From Plasmopara viticola (taxonomy: Eukaryota > Oomycota > Peronosporomycetes > Peronosporales > Peronosporaceae): a stretch of 64,000 nucleotides of DNA. The stretch covers positions 434,001-498,000 of the forward strand of contig MBPM02000032.1 of assembly GCA_001695595.3 (NCBI GenBank), written 5' to 3'. Under the pieces are notes generated by a model. The model had not been told where the DNA came from and did not search any database. It worked only from the letters and a program-made list of their open reading frames with translations. The stretch's first letter is position 1; the number at the start of each line of letters is the position of its first letter. Made by a program: the position numbers and the translations under genes. This document shows positions 22,464-33,432 of this stretch, in pieces.

Positions 22464-25400
22464 AATAACGAACCCGAACGAGATCCTCAGCGACGACAAC
22501 TACTTCCTGTGGGAGTTTAACGCCCGCATGGCATTGGCCAGGAAGGACCTCCTCGACCATCTCGAGGTGAAGCCAGAAGACGCAGTGAACGCCCCCGCCC
22601 AATGGAAAGCCGCCGATGTGAAGGCGCTGGCTGTGGTGTCGAAGCTGTTGAGTCCAACGTACCAGATGATGGTGAGGGAAGCCAATTCTGCATGGGAAGC
22701 ATGGCAAATTCTGCGTGCATTTTTCATGAAGCAGAGTCTGCACAACCGTGTGCAGCTGCGCAAGCAACTCCACGAGTTCGCGATGGCCAGTGGTGGGAGT
22801 CTCATGGAGCATCTGGTGCAGTTCGATGAATTGTGTGCGAAGTTGGCTGCGGTTGGTGACGCTCTGCCTGAAGAGGAGAAGCTGGTGATCCTCCTTGGTA
22901 GTGTGCCAAGTGAGTACGACGCGATGGTGCGGCTCATCGAAGTGCGCGACCGTGTGACACTTCTGGATGCGAAAGAGATGCTCCGACGCGAATATGAGAT
23001 GATTCAGAAACGCGAGGTGAAGGAGCAAGCATTCAAGGCGACGGTGAGTGATAATGGTGGAAGGTTCCAGAATGGGCGTGGAGGCCGACGTGGACGAAAT
23101 GCCAAGAGACACGGACGCAAAGGGCATAATGGTGGTGACAAGAAGGAGTTCAAGGGCCGATGCTATGAATGCCACGAAGCTGGCCACAAGAAACAAGATT
23201 GCCCGAGGCTGAAGGGCAATGCCGGTGGTTCGGAGTTCGCGTTCTCCGCTATGACCGCTGGTGGTGAGCGATCGTCCACCTGGCTCCTTGATAGTGGAGC
23301 CAGCTCGCATATGACTACGGATCGGAATGATTTTTCGGAATACCGCCCGCTTACAGAACCAATCGAGATCATGGTGGCAAATGGCCAGCGAGTTGCCGCC
23401 ATAGGTATGGGTACCGTGCGAGTTAACTTTACCGGAGGCGTGCGGGTGAAGTTGACGGATGTTCTCCACGTTCAGAAATTGGACCGAAAGCTACTGTCGG
23501 TTCCTGCACTCATGCCCAAGAATCTCGCTGTGCAATTCGACAAGACCGGTGCCTCCATTTTGCAGAATGGCCGTGTTGTTGTTCGAGTCCCTCGGATTGG
23601 GAAACTGTACGCGTGTGAACTAAAGTACAGAACGGAAGGCAACGCGTATACGGCATTTGATGGTGAGTCAAGTGATAAAGCCTACGAAGTCATTCACGCG
23701 CGCCTGGGGCACGTCTCCGATACCAAGCTAAAGCTAGTTGCTAGCGCGTGCGATGGTATCCCCCCTATGGCTTTGTCTCAATCGGATGGTGGTGTCTGCG
23801 GTGGCTGTGCGCAAGGAAAAATGACCACAAGCTCGTACGCGCACCAATCGGGTAGCGAGATAAAGACAGGTCGCCCATTCGAGATTGTGCACACGGATGT
23901 GATGGGGCCAATAAAACCGAAGTCCAAGGGTGGTGCGGTATACATCGTGGTCTTCGTGGACGACTTCAGCCGAGTAGTGTTCGTCAACTTCATCAAGCAG
24001 AAGTCTCAAGTGTTCGATTGCTTCAAGGCATTCTGCACTCAGGTTAAGGTGCAACACGGCTGCAAGGTGATGTGTGTTCGTAGTGACAACGGTGGTGAAT
24101 ATGTGAGCAAGCGCTTCGGCAAGTTCTGTGCGTCCAAAGGGATCATTCACCAGACGAGTGCGCCATACAGCCCCCAGCAAAATGGGACCGCTGAGCGTAT
24201 GAACCGGACACTAGCTGACATGGCCCGGTCGATGCTACACTACATGCGAGTGGACCGTGTGTGGTGGGCTGAAGCGTTTCGGACTGCAGCTTACATCGTC
24301 AACCGTATCCCGAATACTGCGCGACCGGATCAGAGCCCCCTCGAAGTATTAACCGGAAAGCGCCAGTCACTCGAAGACCTTCGTGTATTTGGTGCTCGTG
24401 GCTACGTACATGTTGACAAGCCAAACGTAGGCAAACTTGATCCTCGAGCTCACCGTTGCCTCTTCCTTGGATACGCTGATGGTTCGAAAGCGTATCGTGT
24501 GTGGGATTACGACGACGAGCGCATCGTGATTTCGCGATCGGTGCATCTGAATGAGCGACCACCAGACACGTTCCAAGCCGTCAGTGATGACTCAAGTTGC
24601 TTTCCTTGGGTAATTAGCATCAATGATCACGATTCCGTGAGTTATATTCCGCCACCGCGACCAGTGAATGAGAACGACCATGATGCAACTGCGGATGTCG
24701 ACGATGCCGCCGACGTTGAAATGGAAGAAGTGCCCCCTACCGATGCTCAAATCTCACCCGTTCCTACTGATGCTTTGGACAGGGGGAGTAACAGCCAGAT
24801 GCAAGTTGTCCAGCGCATCAGTCCTTCCACTGCTACCGAAGATCAGCAGATGCAGCTCGCCCAGCGTCCTGATTGCGATATCGTCCCGCACTCACAACAT
24901 CTAAGTCGGTCGATCGATCGCCCCGCCATCGTCCAGCATCTCAACCCGAGCCTTGACCTCGTCCGTGCTGCCGGATGTGATCCGTGCGCACCGTCAGCAA
25001 TAATCCCTCATGGTGAAGGTGTTGGCGTCGGCTTCGATGCATCAGAGAATCGCATAGTGTTCAGTGGTGGTTCCATTCGCCCTCGATCGATCACGTATGA
25101 ACAACCGCGTCTACTGACTGATGGAGATATGCCTTTGCATCTTGGTGGCGCTGAAAATGACGATGAGCCAGAACCAGAAAGCAAGCGACCACGCCTGGAT
25201 GAGTACGAAATTGCGTTGGCGGTGTCTGAGCTGCCTACATCATACGCTGAAGCAATGGCGGCCCCTGACGCTCCACAATGGAAGGAAGCTATACGTGCTG
25301 AGATTCGGTCGCATGTGCGGAGCCACACGTGGGACATGGTGCGACGACCTCAAGGAAACAAGGTGATCGGATGCAAATGGGTATTCGCGAAGAAGTACGA

Positions 25401-26805
25401 CGAGAATGGAGCGGTTAAGCGATACAAGGCACGTCTAGTCGCTCGAGGTTTCCTCCAGACTCGCGGCATAGACTATACCCACACATACTCACCAGTGGCA
25501 AGCATGAACACGATCCGGGTCTTTCTCGCATTGTGCTGCTCTCGACGCCTCATGATTCGCCAGTTTGACATTGAGACCGCATTTCTAAATGGAAAGCTTG
25601 ACGAAACAGTGTTTATGAATCCCCCTGAAGGAGTGAATGTGGCGCCGGAATTGGTTTGCAGACTCCGCCGCAGCCTCTATGGACTCAAGCAAGCTGCAGC
25701 TGTGTGGCACCGTACCATCCGCGACGTGTTCAAGCGTCTCGGTTTCAAACAGTGTCGAGCTGATCCTTGTCTCTTCGTTCGACGAGATGACAGTGACCCA
25801 GCGGCCGCGGTTTTTGTGGTGCTCTACGTAGACGATCTACTTGTTGGCTGCAAAACAGAGGAACAAGCGCGATCCGTGTGTACTGGTCTCGCGTCGCACT
25901 TCACGGTCAAATCACTCGGTGATGCTCGTTTCGTTCTCGGGATGGAAGTACTTCACGATCGGAAACGTGGTGAAATGGTGGTGAAGCAATCTCAGTTTAT
26001 AACCAAGTTGCTCGAGCGTTTTGGTCAAGTATCTGCTCATGGTGTCCGCAACCCAATGGTAATTGGTCAAGATCTCAGCCCATCCGACAAGCACGGTGTA
26101 TGCACAGACAAAAATAAGTACCGCGAACTAATCGGATCAATGCTGTACGTTGCCAATGCCACACGTCCCGACATTGGCTACGTGCTGTCGATACTCTCTC
26201 AGTACCTCGATACGCCGCGTGAGATGCATTGGAATGCTGCGCTACGTGTACTTCGCTACCTCAAGGCCACTCTTTCGATCGGCATCCACTACACGGCAAA
26301 GGGCAAGAATATCGTGACATACTGCGACGCGAACTGGGGTGGTGATAAGGAGACGCGACGCTCGACGTCTGGTGTGATGGTGAAGATGGCTGACGGTCCG
26401 GTCATCTACAAGAGCAAGCGTCAAGCGACCGTCGCATTATCAACTGCTGAAGCCGAGTACATGGCTCTCGCACTTACCGCTCAAGAAGTACTGTGGCTGC
26501 GTTTCCTCCTCACAGAGATGGGTGTAAACGTGTCGAGTGCGTCGACGATCTACATGGACAACCAGTCGGCGATTAGTATGGCAACTAACCACGGATACAC
26601 CCCACGCGCCAAGCACATCGACCTCCGAGCTCACTTCGTCCGTGACTACGTCGAGAAGGGCACCATCAAGGTGGAGTACGTACCATCGGAGTCTCAGCTA
26701 GCGGATATGTTAACGAAGGCCATTCCGACGCCGCGCTTTGTGGAGCTTCGTGACGCATGCGGACTTGTGGACTGTCAAGTTGAGGGGGAGTGTAACGGCC
26801 TCTAA
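22456..26805 (+). CDS. Copia Gag-Pol polyprotein, intact (1449 aa)
   Basis: One frame carries the whole copia set. Gag (UBN2-like) spans about residues 1-230. The CX2CX4HX4C zinc knuckle CYECHEAGHKKQDC starts at residue 236, and the protease site WLLDSGASSHMT at 276 (Asp279). The integrase zinc-binding segment (HARLGH...CGGC) is near 414-455, and the integrase core has D481, D544 and E580 (DD35E). RT has YVDD at 1124-1127, and RNase H has D1291, E1332 and D1368. No frameshift or stop separates gag from pol, so the Gag:Pol ratio must be set in another way. The stop codon lies 15 bases inside the 3' LTR. All catalytic residues are present. Confidence 0.97.
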   Translation: MSPITNPNEILSDDNYFLWEFNARMALARKDLLDHLEVKPEDAVNAPAQWKAADVKALAVVSKLLSPTYQMMVREANSAWEAWQILRAFFMKQSLHNRVQLRKQLHEFAMASGGSLMEHLVQFDELCAKLAAVGDALPEEEKLVILLGSVPSEYDAMVRLIEVRDRVTLLDAKEMLRREYEMIQKREVKEQAFKATVSDNGGRFQNGRGGRRGRNAKRHGRKGHNGGDKKEFKGRCYECHEAGHKKQDCPRLKGNAGGSEFAFSAMTAGGERSSTWLLDSGASSHMTTDRNDFSEYRPLTEPIEIMVANGQRVAAIGMGTVRVNFTGGVRVKLTDVLHVQKLDRKLLSVPALMPKNLAVQFDKTGASILQNGRVVVRVPRIGKLYACELKYRTEGNAYTAFDGESSDKAYEVIHARLGHVSDTKLKLVASACDGIPPMALSQSDGGVCGGCAQGKMTTSSYAHQSGSEIKTGRPFEIVHTDVMGPIKPKSKGGAVYIVVFVDDFSRVVFVNFIKQKSQVFDCFKAFCTQVKVQHGCKVMCVRSDNGGEYVSKRFGKFCASKGIIHQTSAPYSPQQNGTAERMNRTLADMARSMLHYMRVDRVWWAEAFRTAAYIVNRIPNTARPDQSPLEVLTGKRQSLEDLRVFGARGYVHVDKPNVGKLDPRAHRCLFLGYADGSKAYRVWDYDDERIVISRSVHLNERPPDTFQAVSDDSSCFPWVISINDHDSVSYIPPPRPVNENDHDATADVDDAADVEMEEVPPTDAQISPVPTDALDRGSNSQMQVVQRISPSTATEDQQMQLAQRPDCDIVPHSQHLSRSIDRPAIVQHLNPSLDLVRAAGCDPCAPSAIIPHGEGVGVGFDASENRIVFSGGSIRPRSITYEQPRLLTDGDMPLHLGGAENDDEPEPESKRPRLDEYEIALAVSELPTSYAEAMAAPDAPQWKEAIRAEIRSHVRSHTWDMVRRPQGNKVIGCKWVFAKKYDENGAVKRYKARLVARGFLQTRGIDYTHTYSPVASMNTIRVFLALCCSRRLMIRQFDIETAFLNGKLDETVFMNPPEGVNVAPELVCRLRRSLYGLKQAAAVWHRTIRDVFKRLGFKQCRADPCLFVRRDDSDPAAAVFVVLYVDDLLVGCKTEEQARSVCTGLASHFTVKSLGDARFVLGMEVLHDRKRGEMVVKQSQFITKLLERFGQVSAHGVRNPMVIGQDLSPSDKHGVCTDKNKYRELIGSMLYVANATRPDIGYVLSILSQYLDTPREMHWNAALRVLRYLKATLSIGIHYTAKGKNIVTYCDANWGGDKETRRSTSGVMVKMADGPVIYKSKRQATVALSTAEAEYMALALTAQEVLWLRFLLTEMGVNVSSASTIYMDNQSAISMATNHGYTPRAKHIDLRAHFVRDYVEKGTIKVEYVPSESQLADMLTKAIPTPRFVELRDACGLVDCQVEGECNGL
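26781..26790 (+). promoter_or_regulatory. Polypurine tract
   Basis: TGAGGGGGAG ends directly at the first base of the 3' LTR, the usual place for plus-strand priming. It is also coding sequence for the last residues of Pol. Confidence 0.85.
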
Positions 26806-26970
26806 TTGGGTGTCCCACAGTATGTGCCAACTTGACATATAAGAGAAATAGTCACATTCTAGAATATCGAGACAGAAGAACACGTGGCTACAAGTGAGTA
26901 AGAGCCTATAGTTTGCTTTATTCCTATGAATTTACTTTCCATTTTGCACTGCGACAATCACATTGTTATA
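26791..26970 (+). repeat. 3' LTR (180 bp)
   Basis: Identical to 22272-22451. Followed by the TTAAC target duplication at 26971-26975. The gag-pol frame ends inside it at 26805. Confidence 0.96.
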
Positions 26971-26975
26971 TTAAC

Positions 26976-28231
26976 AATGTTCTTATTTTCCCTAGCCTTC
27001 TTCGCAGATCTAGCGAGTGAAAGCCAGGCGTGTGTGCGCTGGATCTCGCTTGGCATTCCTCATCATGCCCATCGTCCAAAGGTGAAGGTGCTTGAAATTA
27101 CCGAAAGATGATGAATTATAGGCGCACCTTCATGGTGGAAAATCGAAGTTCTATAGGGAAAGCTACCTACCACAAAGCTTTCGATCTCGCGAGACGTCGA
27201 TACGTAGACGTACTATCTTATATGGCAAATTGTTCTTTGAGCCCATTGCGTAGTGAAAGATTAATTCAAACGACAGCAGCTGAAGTATCATGACGATAGT
27301 TCTATGAAGTTTCGAGATCAGACACTCGTTGCAGTTGGAAATTGACTTCTAAGTACATTAAAAGACGGCTGAAAATACAGATCGACTGCTACACTGTGAT
27401 ACGATTGTGATGTCGTTGCGCAAAATTTCTTTTGACAATTTACACCTGTACATACTTATTAGTTTAGTACTATTTTAAAGCAAGCAAGTAGACAATCAAT
27501 GCAAATGAAAGAATACTTTACTAAAAGCAATATTTTGTGCTTTGGTCCCTTCATCAAATTTTTAAAATATACTTCCACAATCTGAGAGTCAAAGCCAAAA
27601 TAATATCTGACAAACAATTAAAAGCCATATGCTGAGCCACTTTATTTATCAAGTCTATCACACCTTTAGTCTTACAGCGCTTAAACTATGATAAAGCAAA
27701 CACAAGCACCGATAAAGACATACTTTAAGCTCGCAATCTTCACTTTTTGCTTCGTTAATCAGGCGTTGCTGAGTTGACAATAGTCTTCATTCTATTAAAT
27801 TGTCATCAGCTAAATCCTCAAAGTTTCGATTGTAATAATGAAGCGTAGGCAATCTCAATTAAACATATGACATTTCAATTCCGTAAACCATCAAAAAGTG
27901 ATGAGCTGCAACGTTAAATCAGGCTAAGTGCTGAAGATCCAGTCGATACTCTGCCAGACGATTCGGTTGCACGTAGTGTGGCCTCAACCAGTTTGGAGAC
28001 AAGTAGAAATGATTAACATCAGATGTTGCTAATAACAAAGTCCTGGGCCAGAATTTCGAAGATTAAATTTACTGTATCCGCTCGTAGCCAACTTCAGTTG
28101 TCCAACAGACGACCACTGCACCGGCAATACAAGTCAGTTCAGCCTACTCCATCTTAGTCGATGTGTAGATGGAGACTTAGGAATTCAGTGATAAACTTTA
28201 TCTTTCCATACCTCGGCTAGCACGTTTGCAA
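26976..28231. other. Spacer with inverted module piece and effector 3' remnant
   Basis: 27020-27330 is an inverted, diverged copy of the module part seen at 8040-8460 (for example GGCGCACCTTCATGGTGGA and ACGACAGCAGCTGA). Around 27640-27690, TTTATTTATCAAGTCTATCA and CTTTAGTCTTACAGCGCTT resemble the conserved 3' flank of reverse-strand effectors (compare 62790-62830). 27960-28060 resembles effector upstream sequence. No gene seen. Confidence 0.5.
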
Positions 28232-28950
28232 ATGCGTCTTAGCGGCGTTGCTATAATTCTTAATATGCTACTCTTTTTTATTGCAAATGCCGACGCTTGT
28301 GCGAATGCAGCTGCATTCAAGTTCATCAATCACAACTTTGATTTACAGGACTACTTCATCGACCAAAAGTTAATGCTCAGGACCAGATTGCCAAAGCAGA
28401 TAAGAAGCTCAAAGTAGGATGAGACATGTGAATTAACGCTTTGTTTACGATTGTTAGGGTTTTTCTAGAATGAAGCCTTTTTTAAAGAAAGCATCTATTT
28501 CGCAAAGGTTCGAAAGCGATACGGTGGTCATGTGTTATCGATGATGCTGGAACAGGTTAAGAGAAGTAGACACCTATTGGCACGTCACTGCAGATCCACA
28601 GATGTTGAAGAGACCATAAAACTAGCGCAGAGAATTGTTGCAGTTTGACAAGCACACGTTGCTCATAACGAATGTTATTATCTCTTCGCTGTATGTCAGA
28701 TAGCCGATTTGCTAAACATTCCCTTGGATCTGATCATCTTGACGCAAATAAATAATGTCTCACAGAAAATGTGCGGGTACCGTTAAAAAGATACATTCTC
28801 TTCGCTGATCAGTAGCTCAGTCGTCTGCATCCTACCCATTACGTCACTCTATGGGCGCTGGCTCAACTTCTAGCCCGCCTGGAAGAAATCTCACAAAATC
28901 CCAAACATCATTTTCAGCCTGATCTTAACGAGATAGCGCTGCAAAATATT
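28232..28950 (+). pseudogene. Degenerate WY effector
   Basis: ATG at 28232 opens a signal peptide of the family type (MRLSGVAIILNMLLFFIANA) followed by DACANAAAF. The frame departs from the family after about residue 30, and no DEER is left. Further on, 28480-28600 still matches the middle of the paralogue at 32413 (GGTCAT and AT.GATG.TGGAA segments, then CGTCACTGCAGA against the family's GGCACGACACTGCAGA). Similarity fades towards 28950. A dead gene with an intact-looking secretion signal. Confidence 0.75.
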
Positions 28951-30047
28951 CGAGCGGTGCCCGATTCGAATGTAGGTCACAGAAAAACCTTTTGACTGAG
29001 TTTGATACTGTTCGAAAGTCTTAATCCCCGTAAGATCACTTTAAGTGAATGGCTCTTCCTGAACGAAGTGTTGTTTACAGAATTCTGCCCTTGCGACGCG
29101 CGAAACAGATGGACTTGCTGCTCAGTAACATGACCTTCGTCTTCATCACGAGATTCGACACGATCATGCCGGACCCTTTGCCAAATAAGTGAGAGGGTCA
29201 TACATGGAACGGCGACGTACGTCGGTACCTGTCTGTGAGCGAGTCCCATAGCACTCAGCCGTATGTGGACCCACCCTGGGAACATACCGAGTGGGTCGTC
29301 GCTGGTCTTACCCATCTCTTAAAGCAATTAAATTTCTAGTGACCTCATTTACAAGGGCACCAAAGAAATATCGTGTCTATGCCGAAAAAAGATAGCTTTT
29401 CCGGCCTATTCGTATGGGATATATCGCGTGGCCAATACAAGTAAAAACCTTTTCGGCATATCCTCGAGCGATGAAAATGTTGTTGTTGACCTCAAGCTTC
29501 TATTCAGTCCTTTCGTTAAAGGCTTGGAGAAGGAGCGCCGAAGCGCACGTTCCACCCCTCGTTATACACCTCGTCCAAAGGTTTAGGTGTCTGAAACAAA
29601 AGAAAATGTACGACGCACCTGCACGTTAACGTAGAAGCCTTCCTAACTTGCGAGGTTGTTTGGCGAGTAAACGTTGGCGAAGCAGAGTTTTAAATGAACA
29701 ACCTTCTGCCACACATTTTTCGGTCTCACCAGGCGTCGTGTGACGTACAAAAATTTAGGTCCTCTTCGATGGAAAAACCTTAAAATTAATATTAAAGTAT
29801 TTTTGGAAGCGGATCGTAAAAGGCTATATCAAATCAAGGCCTGATAGATGACAAAGTGATATTTTAAAGAAAGATCATTAGTGTGCTGCGACAAAGTGTA
29901 AAGAAGGATTGTTTACTGCTAAATGAACAACATATCGTACTTTCCTGTCTTGAGTCATGCAACACCACTATAATTATCAATGTCAGTTCTACAAAGCTGA
30001 AAGTGCACCGACTCGAACACAATTGCCAAGAGAGGCACCACTTAAGC
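28951..30047. other. Spacer, nothing firm
   Basis: 29400-29640 resembles fragments near 22190-22260 and the module. The short open frames show no motif I recognise. 29860-30040 is the 3' flank of the reverse-strand effector relic. Confidence 0.4.
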
Positions 30048-31117
30048 TTACGCGGCTGCCAGCTCCTCCTGCAAATTCTCCGCCAACTGCTTTCCATCTT
30101 CAGTCTCTGCTGTTCTGATGATAATCTTAAATTAGTCTGCATCAAAGAAGCTTCCAATAATTTCGCTAAGAGTCACGTCCTTTTTTGTCTTTTCCGATAC
30201 ATATGCGCATACCTCATCCATACTCCAAGCTCCGGGTTATCGAGAAGACCATGAGGACTTTTGTCAGGCATTAGATATTCGGAAATAAGCTCCGGCGCCA
30301 CATCTTTACTCATCCACAACTTTCTCAACTTGAATTGAAGGTCGGTCGCCAGCGTTGCTATTTCCTTGACCGTTTTGAAGCAATTGGTAGCGAAGCCAGA
30401 CTCGTGTAACTGAAAGGGTAGAGCAGCTGATCGAAGGGCGTCACGACCTACCAGGGTTGTACTCGCTCAAATTAGTGTTCCAGATATCATACGCATGGCC
30501 GGTGAGCAAGGTAAAGTGGCTCGGGCCCGACTGCAAACGGTTGTAAAGTTGCTCTGGAAAAACGAGAAAGTTTCTCCAATTTTCTATCTGCACTTTCTGT
30601 AGTCTCGTGCCAAGAGCTTTGATTAAAAAAAATCATTTACTCTTTCCTTGTTCCAACATCATTGCCGATTTATGATCATCGAATTGTCCCCCCTATTTTT
30701 GCTAAAATTGACACTGTCTTCCCGGGAAGTACGGATTCTAGCTCTCTACGTACTTGACCCAAATATGAAACCGAACATTCGACAAAACATTCTTTGTGAC
30801 CTGATTGAGCTCTAGATTGGTGTAGACAATGGAAGGATCTACCCCAATCAGCTTCCACCAACCTATATTAGCACAAAATGATTGTCGACAATTGGGCTCA
30901 TCACCGCCTGCTTGGTCTTGGCCGGTAAAGTGGCAAATTGGGTTCCCAAGCCGGAATCTTCGATACCATGAACCCTCTCTTCGTCTCTTGCGTTCAGCGG
31001 GTCCGAGAAGAATGATTTGCAGTGGATGAGGGTGCGGAAATTGCAGTCGCATTCGCAGAAGCATCGGCTTGTGCGAAAAGGTAGAGGACGTGCTCGAGCA
31101 ACGCTGCAGTAAAGCAT
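30048..31117 (-). pseudogene. WY effector pseudogene, frameshifted
   Basis: Reverse-strand paralogue of the gene at 62871. The start ATG is at 31117 and the end (..EELAAA, TAA) at 30048. The signal-peptide coding sequence (LYLFAQADASANATA) is in a different frame from the ATG. The DEER segment (NARDEERVHGIEDSGLG) is in another frame, followed by TKQAVMSPIVDNH. The first WY module (IVYTNLEL..., then RFHIWVKYV) is readable at 30738-30860. The third module is scattered over 30060-30320. It has the family's normal length, so it was lost by small frameshifts rather than by truncation. Confidence 0.85.
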
Positions 31118-31132
31118 ATGTAATCTTGATGG

Positions 31133-31148
31133 CCAATGGAATAATGAG
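31133..31148 (-). promoter_or_regulatory. Initiator-like core promoter of the relic at 30048-31117
   Basis: Reverse strand CTCATTATTCCATTGG fits the oomycete Inr/FPR consensus GCTCATTYYNCAWTTT well, and it lies 16 bases upstream of the ATG. Confidence 0.5.
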
Positions 31149-32112
31149 AGGAGAGGGCGAGTGCATTGGGTTTTCTAAAAGGTCGCGCATCATTGATTAA
31201 AAAGTGTCGGTTTGAAAGCCACAAAGAGGTAACATAAGGCTCATCCGTTATGTAGTGCCGGAGCAGCAATGATGCCGGCGTCTGCTCGACGATCTTTGTA
31301 ATGGCTACGAATACAATATGTTCCAAATGTGGCGCTAAGACTTAAATTGGTGCGTGGTGCGAATACGGCCCAAGCATCGGCTTGTAAAAATCAGTTCTAC
31401 TTCTATCCAGACCGACAAAGACCCTGTCAAGCATAATCAATAGTATTGTTATGGCATCTACAGCGCTTACCGCGGCAACTTCTCACTTATAAACACGTGT
31501 AGCTTATAAGACTGGCTGGAATGTTCCCGACACACTTCCATTATAAGTTTCATGCAAAATGTCAAAAAAAAAATTGACCTGAGTACGATCACGTAAAAAC
31601 GATTAACAATGCTGGTGTCGATACGCTAATATTTCTGAATGATCCGATGCAAGATATGTATTAAAATCGGCATTGAGCAGTCTGACAGCCATGACTAGAT
31701 TGTGAGTGCAAAGTAGCAGAACGGCAGATCATTTCTACATTTTAATACTTTATTTTTTGGGGCGACAACCATGCCCGTAAGGAATTTGTCGTGACATTCG
31801 ATTAATAATAAAACTTCTTAATTGACGCTGCATTACTATTGTTTTGACATCATTCTTCAGAAAGCCAGAAACAAATATCATACTGGCCTGATCTCTTACG
31901 CAGTTAATATACATTATTTTTGATATTATAAAGGCTTAGAGAGTGATATATAGAGTAATGGCGCAAACACAAAAAGGGTGAAACCAAGCCTATAAATCCT
32001 GGTAAGAGTTTGAGATCGCCTAGACCATAAAAGTGAGCGGGTGGATGCCAGAACAATACTATTGCTACTACTTGTATACTGACAGTGCAGCTCGATCACT
32101 TAGGCGAGTGGA
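31149..32112. other. Shared upstream region of two divergent effector relics
   Basis: Intergenic region between a reverse-strand and a forward-strand effector. The reverse-strand element CTTTGTCGGTCTGGATAG lies at 31402-31420, about 290 bp before the reverse gene's ATG. The sequence around 31420-31500 is shared with 38260-38360. Otherwise AT-rich with no gene. Confidence 0.5.
31402..31420 (-). promoter_or_regulatory. Conserved upstream element (reverse-strand variant)
   Basis: Reverse strand CTTTGTCGGTCTGGATAG. It differs by one base in the first 15 from the element at 16310 and 32113, and lies about 290 bp before the relic's ATG at 31117. Confidence 0.42.
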
Positions 32113-32127
32113 CTTTATCGGTCTGGA
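32113..32127 (+). promoter_or_regulatory. Conserved upstream element CTTTATCGGTCTGGA
   Basis: Identical to 16310-16324. It lies 300 bp before the ATG of the effector relic at 32413. The preceding 40 bp (GTGCAGCTCGATC...) are also conserved with 16270-16300. Confidence 0.45.
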
Positions 32128-32382
32128 TATAAGTGAATCTGACCGATGCTAGGGTTGTATTTGTTATGTGTGGTAATGATGGCATAGGTAATGTCTCTGT
32201 AGCCAAACTCCAAATCGTCGAGCAGACGTGAGCATAGTTACTGAATCGGCACTACAGAGCAGATCAGCCCCTGCAATTTTATAGGTCCAGTTTAGATACC
32301 TGCTTATATGTACCATATGGTTTCTCCTTAGTCAATGATACGCGAATGGAGACTAGCGATGAAATTCACTGACACTACCCAT

Positions 32383-32396
32383 TCATTATTCAATTG
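32383..32396 (+). promoter_or_regulatory. Initiator-like core promoter
   Basis: TCATTATTCAATTG, 17 bases before the ATG at 32413, matches the oomycete Inr/FPR pattern. The same string (TCATTATTCAATC) lies before the reverse-strand gene at 37953. Confidence 0.55.
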
Positions 32397-32412
32397 TCTA
32401 GCAAGTTTCCAA

Positions 32413-33432
32413 ATGCGTCTTTGTAGCGTTCCTTTAGCACTCCTACCACTTTCTTCTTTATCGCAAAAGCTGACGCCTCTGAGAATACAACAGCTTCCTC
32501 GCACCCTTAGGGAATGTTTATCCACTTGAAATCGATCTAGTACCCTCATCTCGAAATCGCCCACTGCAAGAGAGGATGAGAGTGGATGGTCTCAATTGTA
32601 CATTTCCACGTACTTGAATCAAACTTGAAATTAAGACCTCGACAAAATTTCTTGTCGAGCGCTTTATGCTCTAGCTGGGAGTAAAGAAAGTCAGGATGCT
32701 TAGAAATTACCCTTCCACCAAGCAAGTTTGAGCTCAAGCTGAGAATTGCCACAACGCCGGCTTGACTTTAGCCAGTAAATAGGCATATTTATTTCCCCAG
32801 CTGAAATTTTCAACCGAGGAGGAAATGTCAAATATCCATAAGTTGGGAGAAAAATACGGTGGTCATAAAGTGGCGATGATGGTGGAAAACGCAAATAGAG
32901 AAGTAGACCCGATCGTTTAAGCTATTGGCACGACACTGTAGAGAAAGCAGACGACGTATTAGATCAATCGTCAATTAAGCCCATCCCGAGTCCACAACAT
33001 CTTACAGTGGAATTCGAGCCGATAGGGCCGTGGGTATGATCGTTGGCACATTTATTTGAATGAGCACAGCCCTAGCGAGCCAATGTCGCTCTTCAATCAG
33101 CTGCGCCATGCTTCATAACAGTCAGAGGAAACATCGACGCGGGCGACAGGCCATCAGCTCAAGTTTGAAAAGGTCTGTTATGTAGAGATTTGGCGCCGGA
33201 GCTTGTTTTCAAGTATTTAAGGCCTGACAAACGTCCTTATGGTCTTCTTGTTAACCTGGCTCGTATGTTTCAAGAAAGGGTAAAAAAGGACGTAACTCTC
33301 GACGAGATCGTTGAAAGCCTCTTCAATCCAAACAACTTTAAGAAAATTATCAAATCATCAAAGACCGAAAATGGAAAGAAGGTGGCGGAGAATCTAAAGA
33401 AGAAGGTGTCGGAGAAGTTGGCAGCCACGTAA
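32413..33432 (+). pseudogene. WY effector pseudogene with an internal inversion
   Basis: The ATG at 32413 is in frame with only the first dozen or so signal-peptide residues. The following KADAS segment is frameshifted, and GCAAGAGAGGATGAGAG marks a mutated DEER box near 32568. From about 32600 to 32815 the sequence is the reverse complement of what is expected. From about 32820 the forward order resumes with the second helical part (KYGGHKVAMMVENANREVDP). The C-terminal 80 residues (33190-33432) are open, with ELVFKYLRPDK, VTLDEIVESLF and ENGKKVAENLKKK. Length and end match the paralogue at 62871. Its conserved 3' flank follows. Confidence 0.85.
32600..32815 (-). repeat. Inverted segment inside the effector relic
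   Basis: On the plus strand this segment reads like a reverse-strand effector. CGTACTTGAATCAAAC..., TCGACAAAATTTCTTGTCGA and CACCAAGCAAGTTTGAG match 37560-37690 of the reverse-strand gene in the same direction. It therefore covers the first WY module and the DEER-proximal part of this gene, flipped in place. Confidence 0.7.

Larger units (their letters stand above)
22272..26970 (+). mobile_element. Complete, very young Ty1/copia retrotransposon
   Basis: A 4699-bp element with two 180-bp LTRs that are identical base for base, a perfect TTAAC target duplication, a primer-binding site, a polypurine tract and one uninterrupted Gag-Pol frame. Identical LTRs mean almost no time since insertion, so it may still be active. 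The LTRs run TG...TA rather than TG...CA. It is not the parent of the decayed element at 11522, whose LTRs are unrelated although the proteins are similar. Confidence 0.97.

Noticed and set aside
22447..23469. Long reverse-strand frame (340 residues) opposite copia gag
   Set aside because: It lies wholly over the gag coding sequence, and its His/Leu/Arg-rich content mirrors Gag codons. An antisense shadow.
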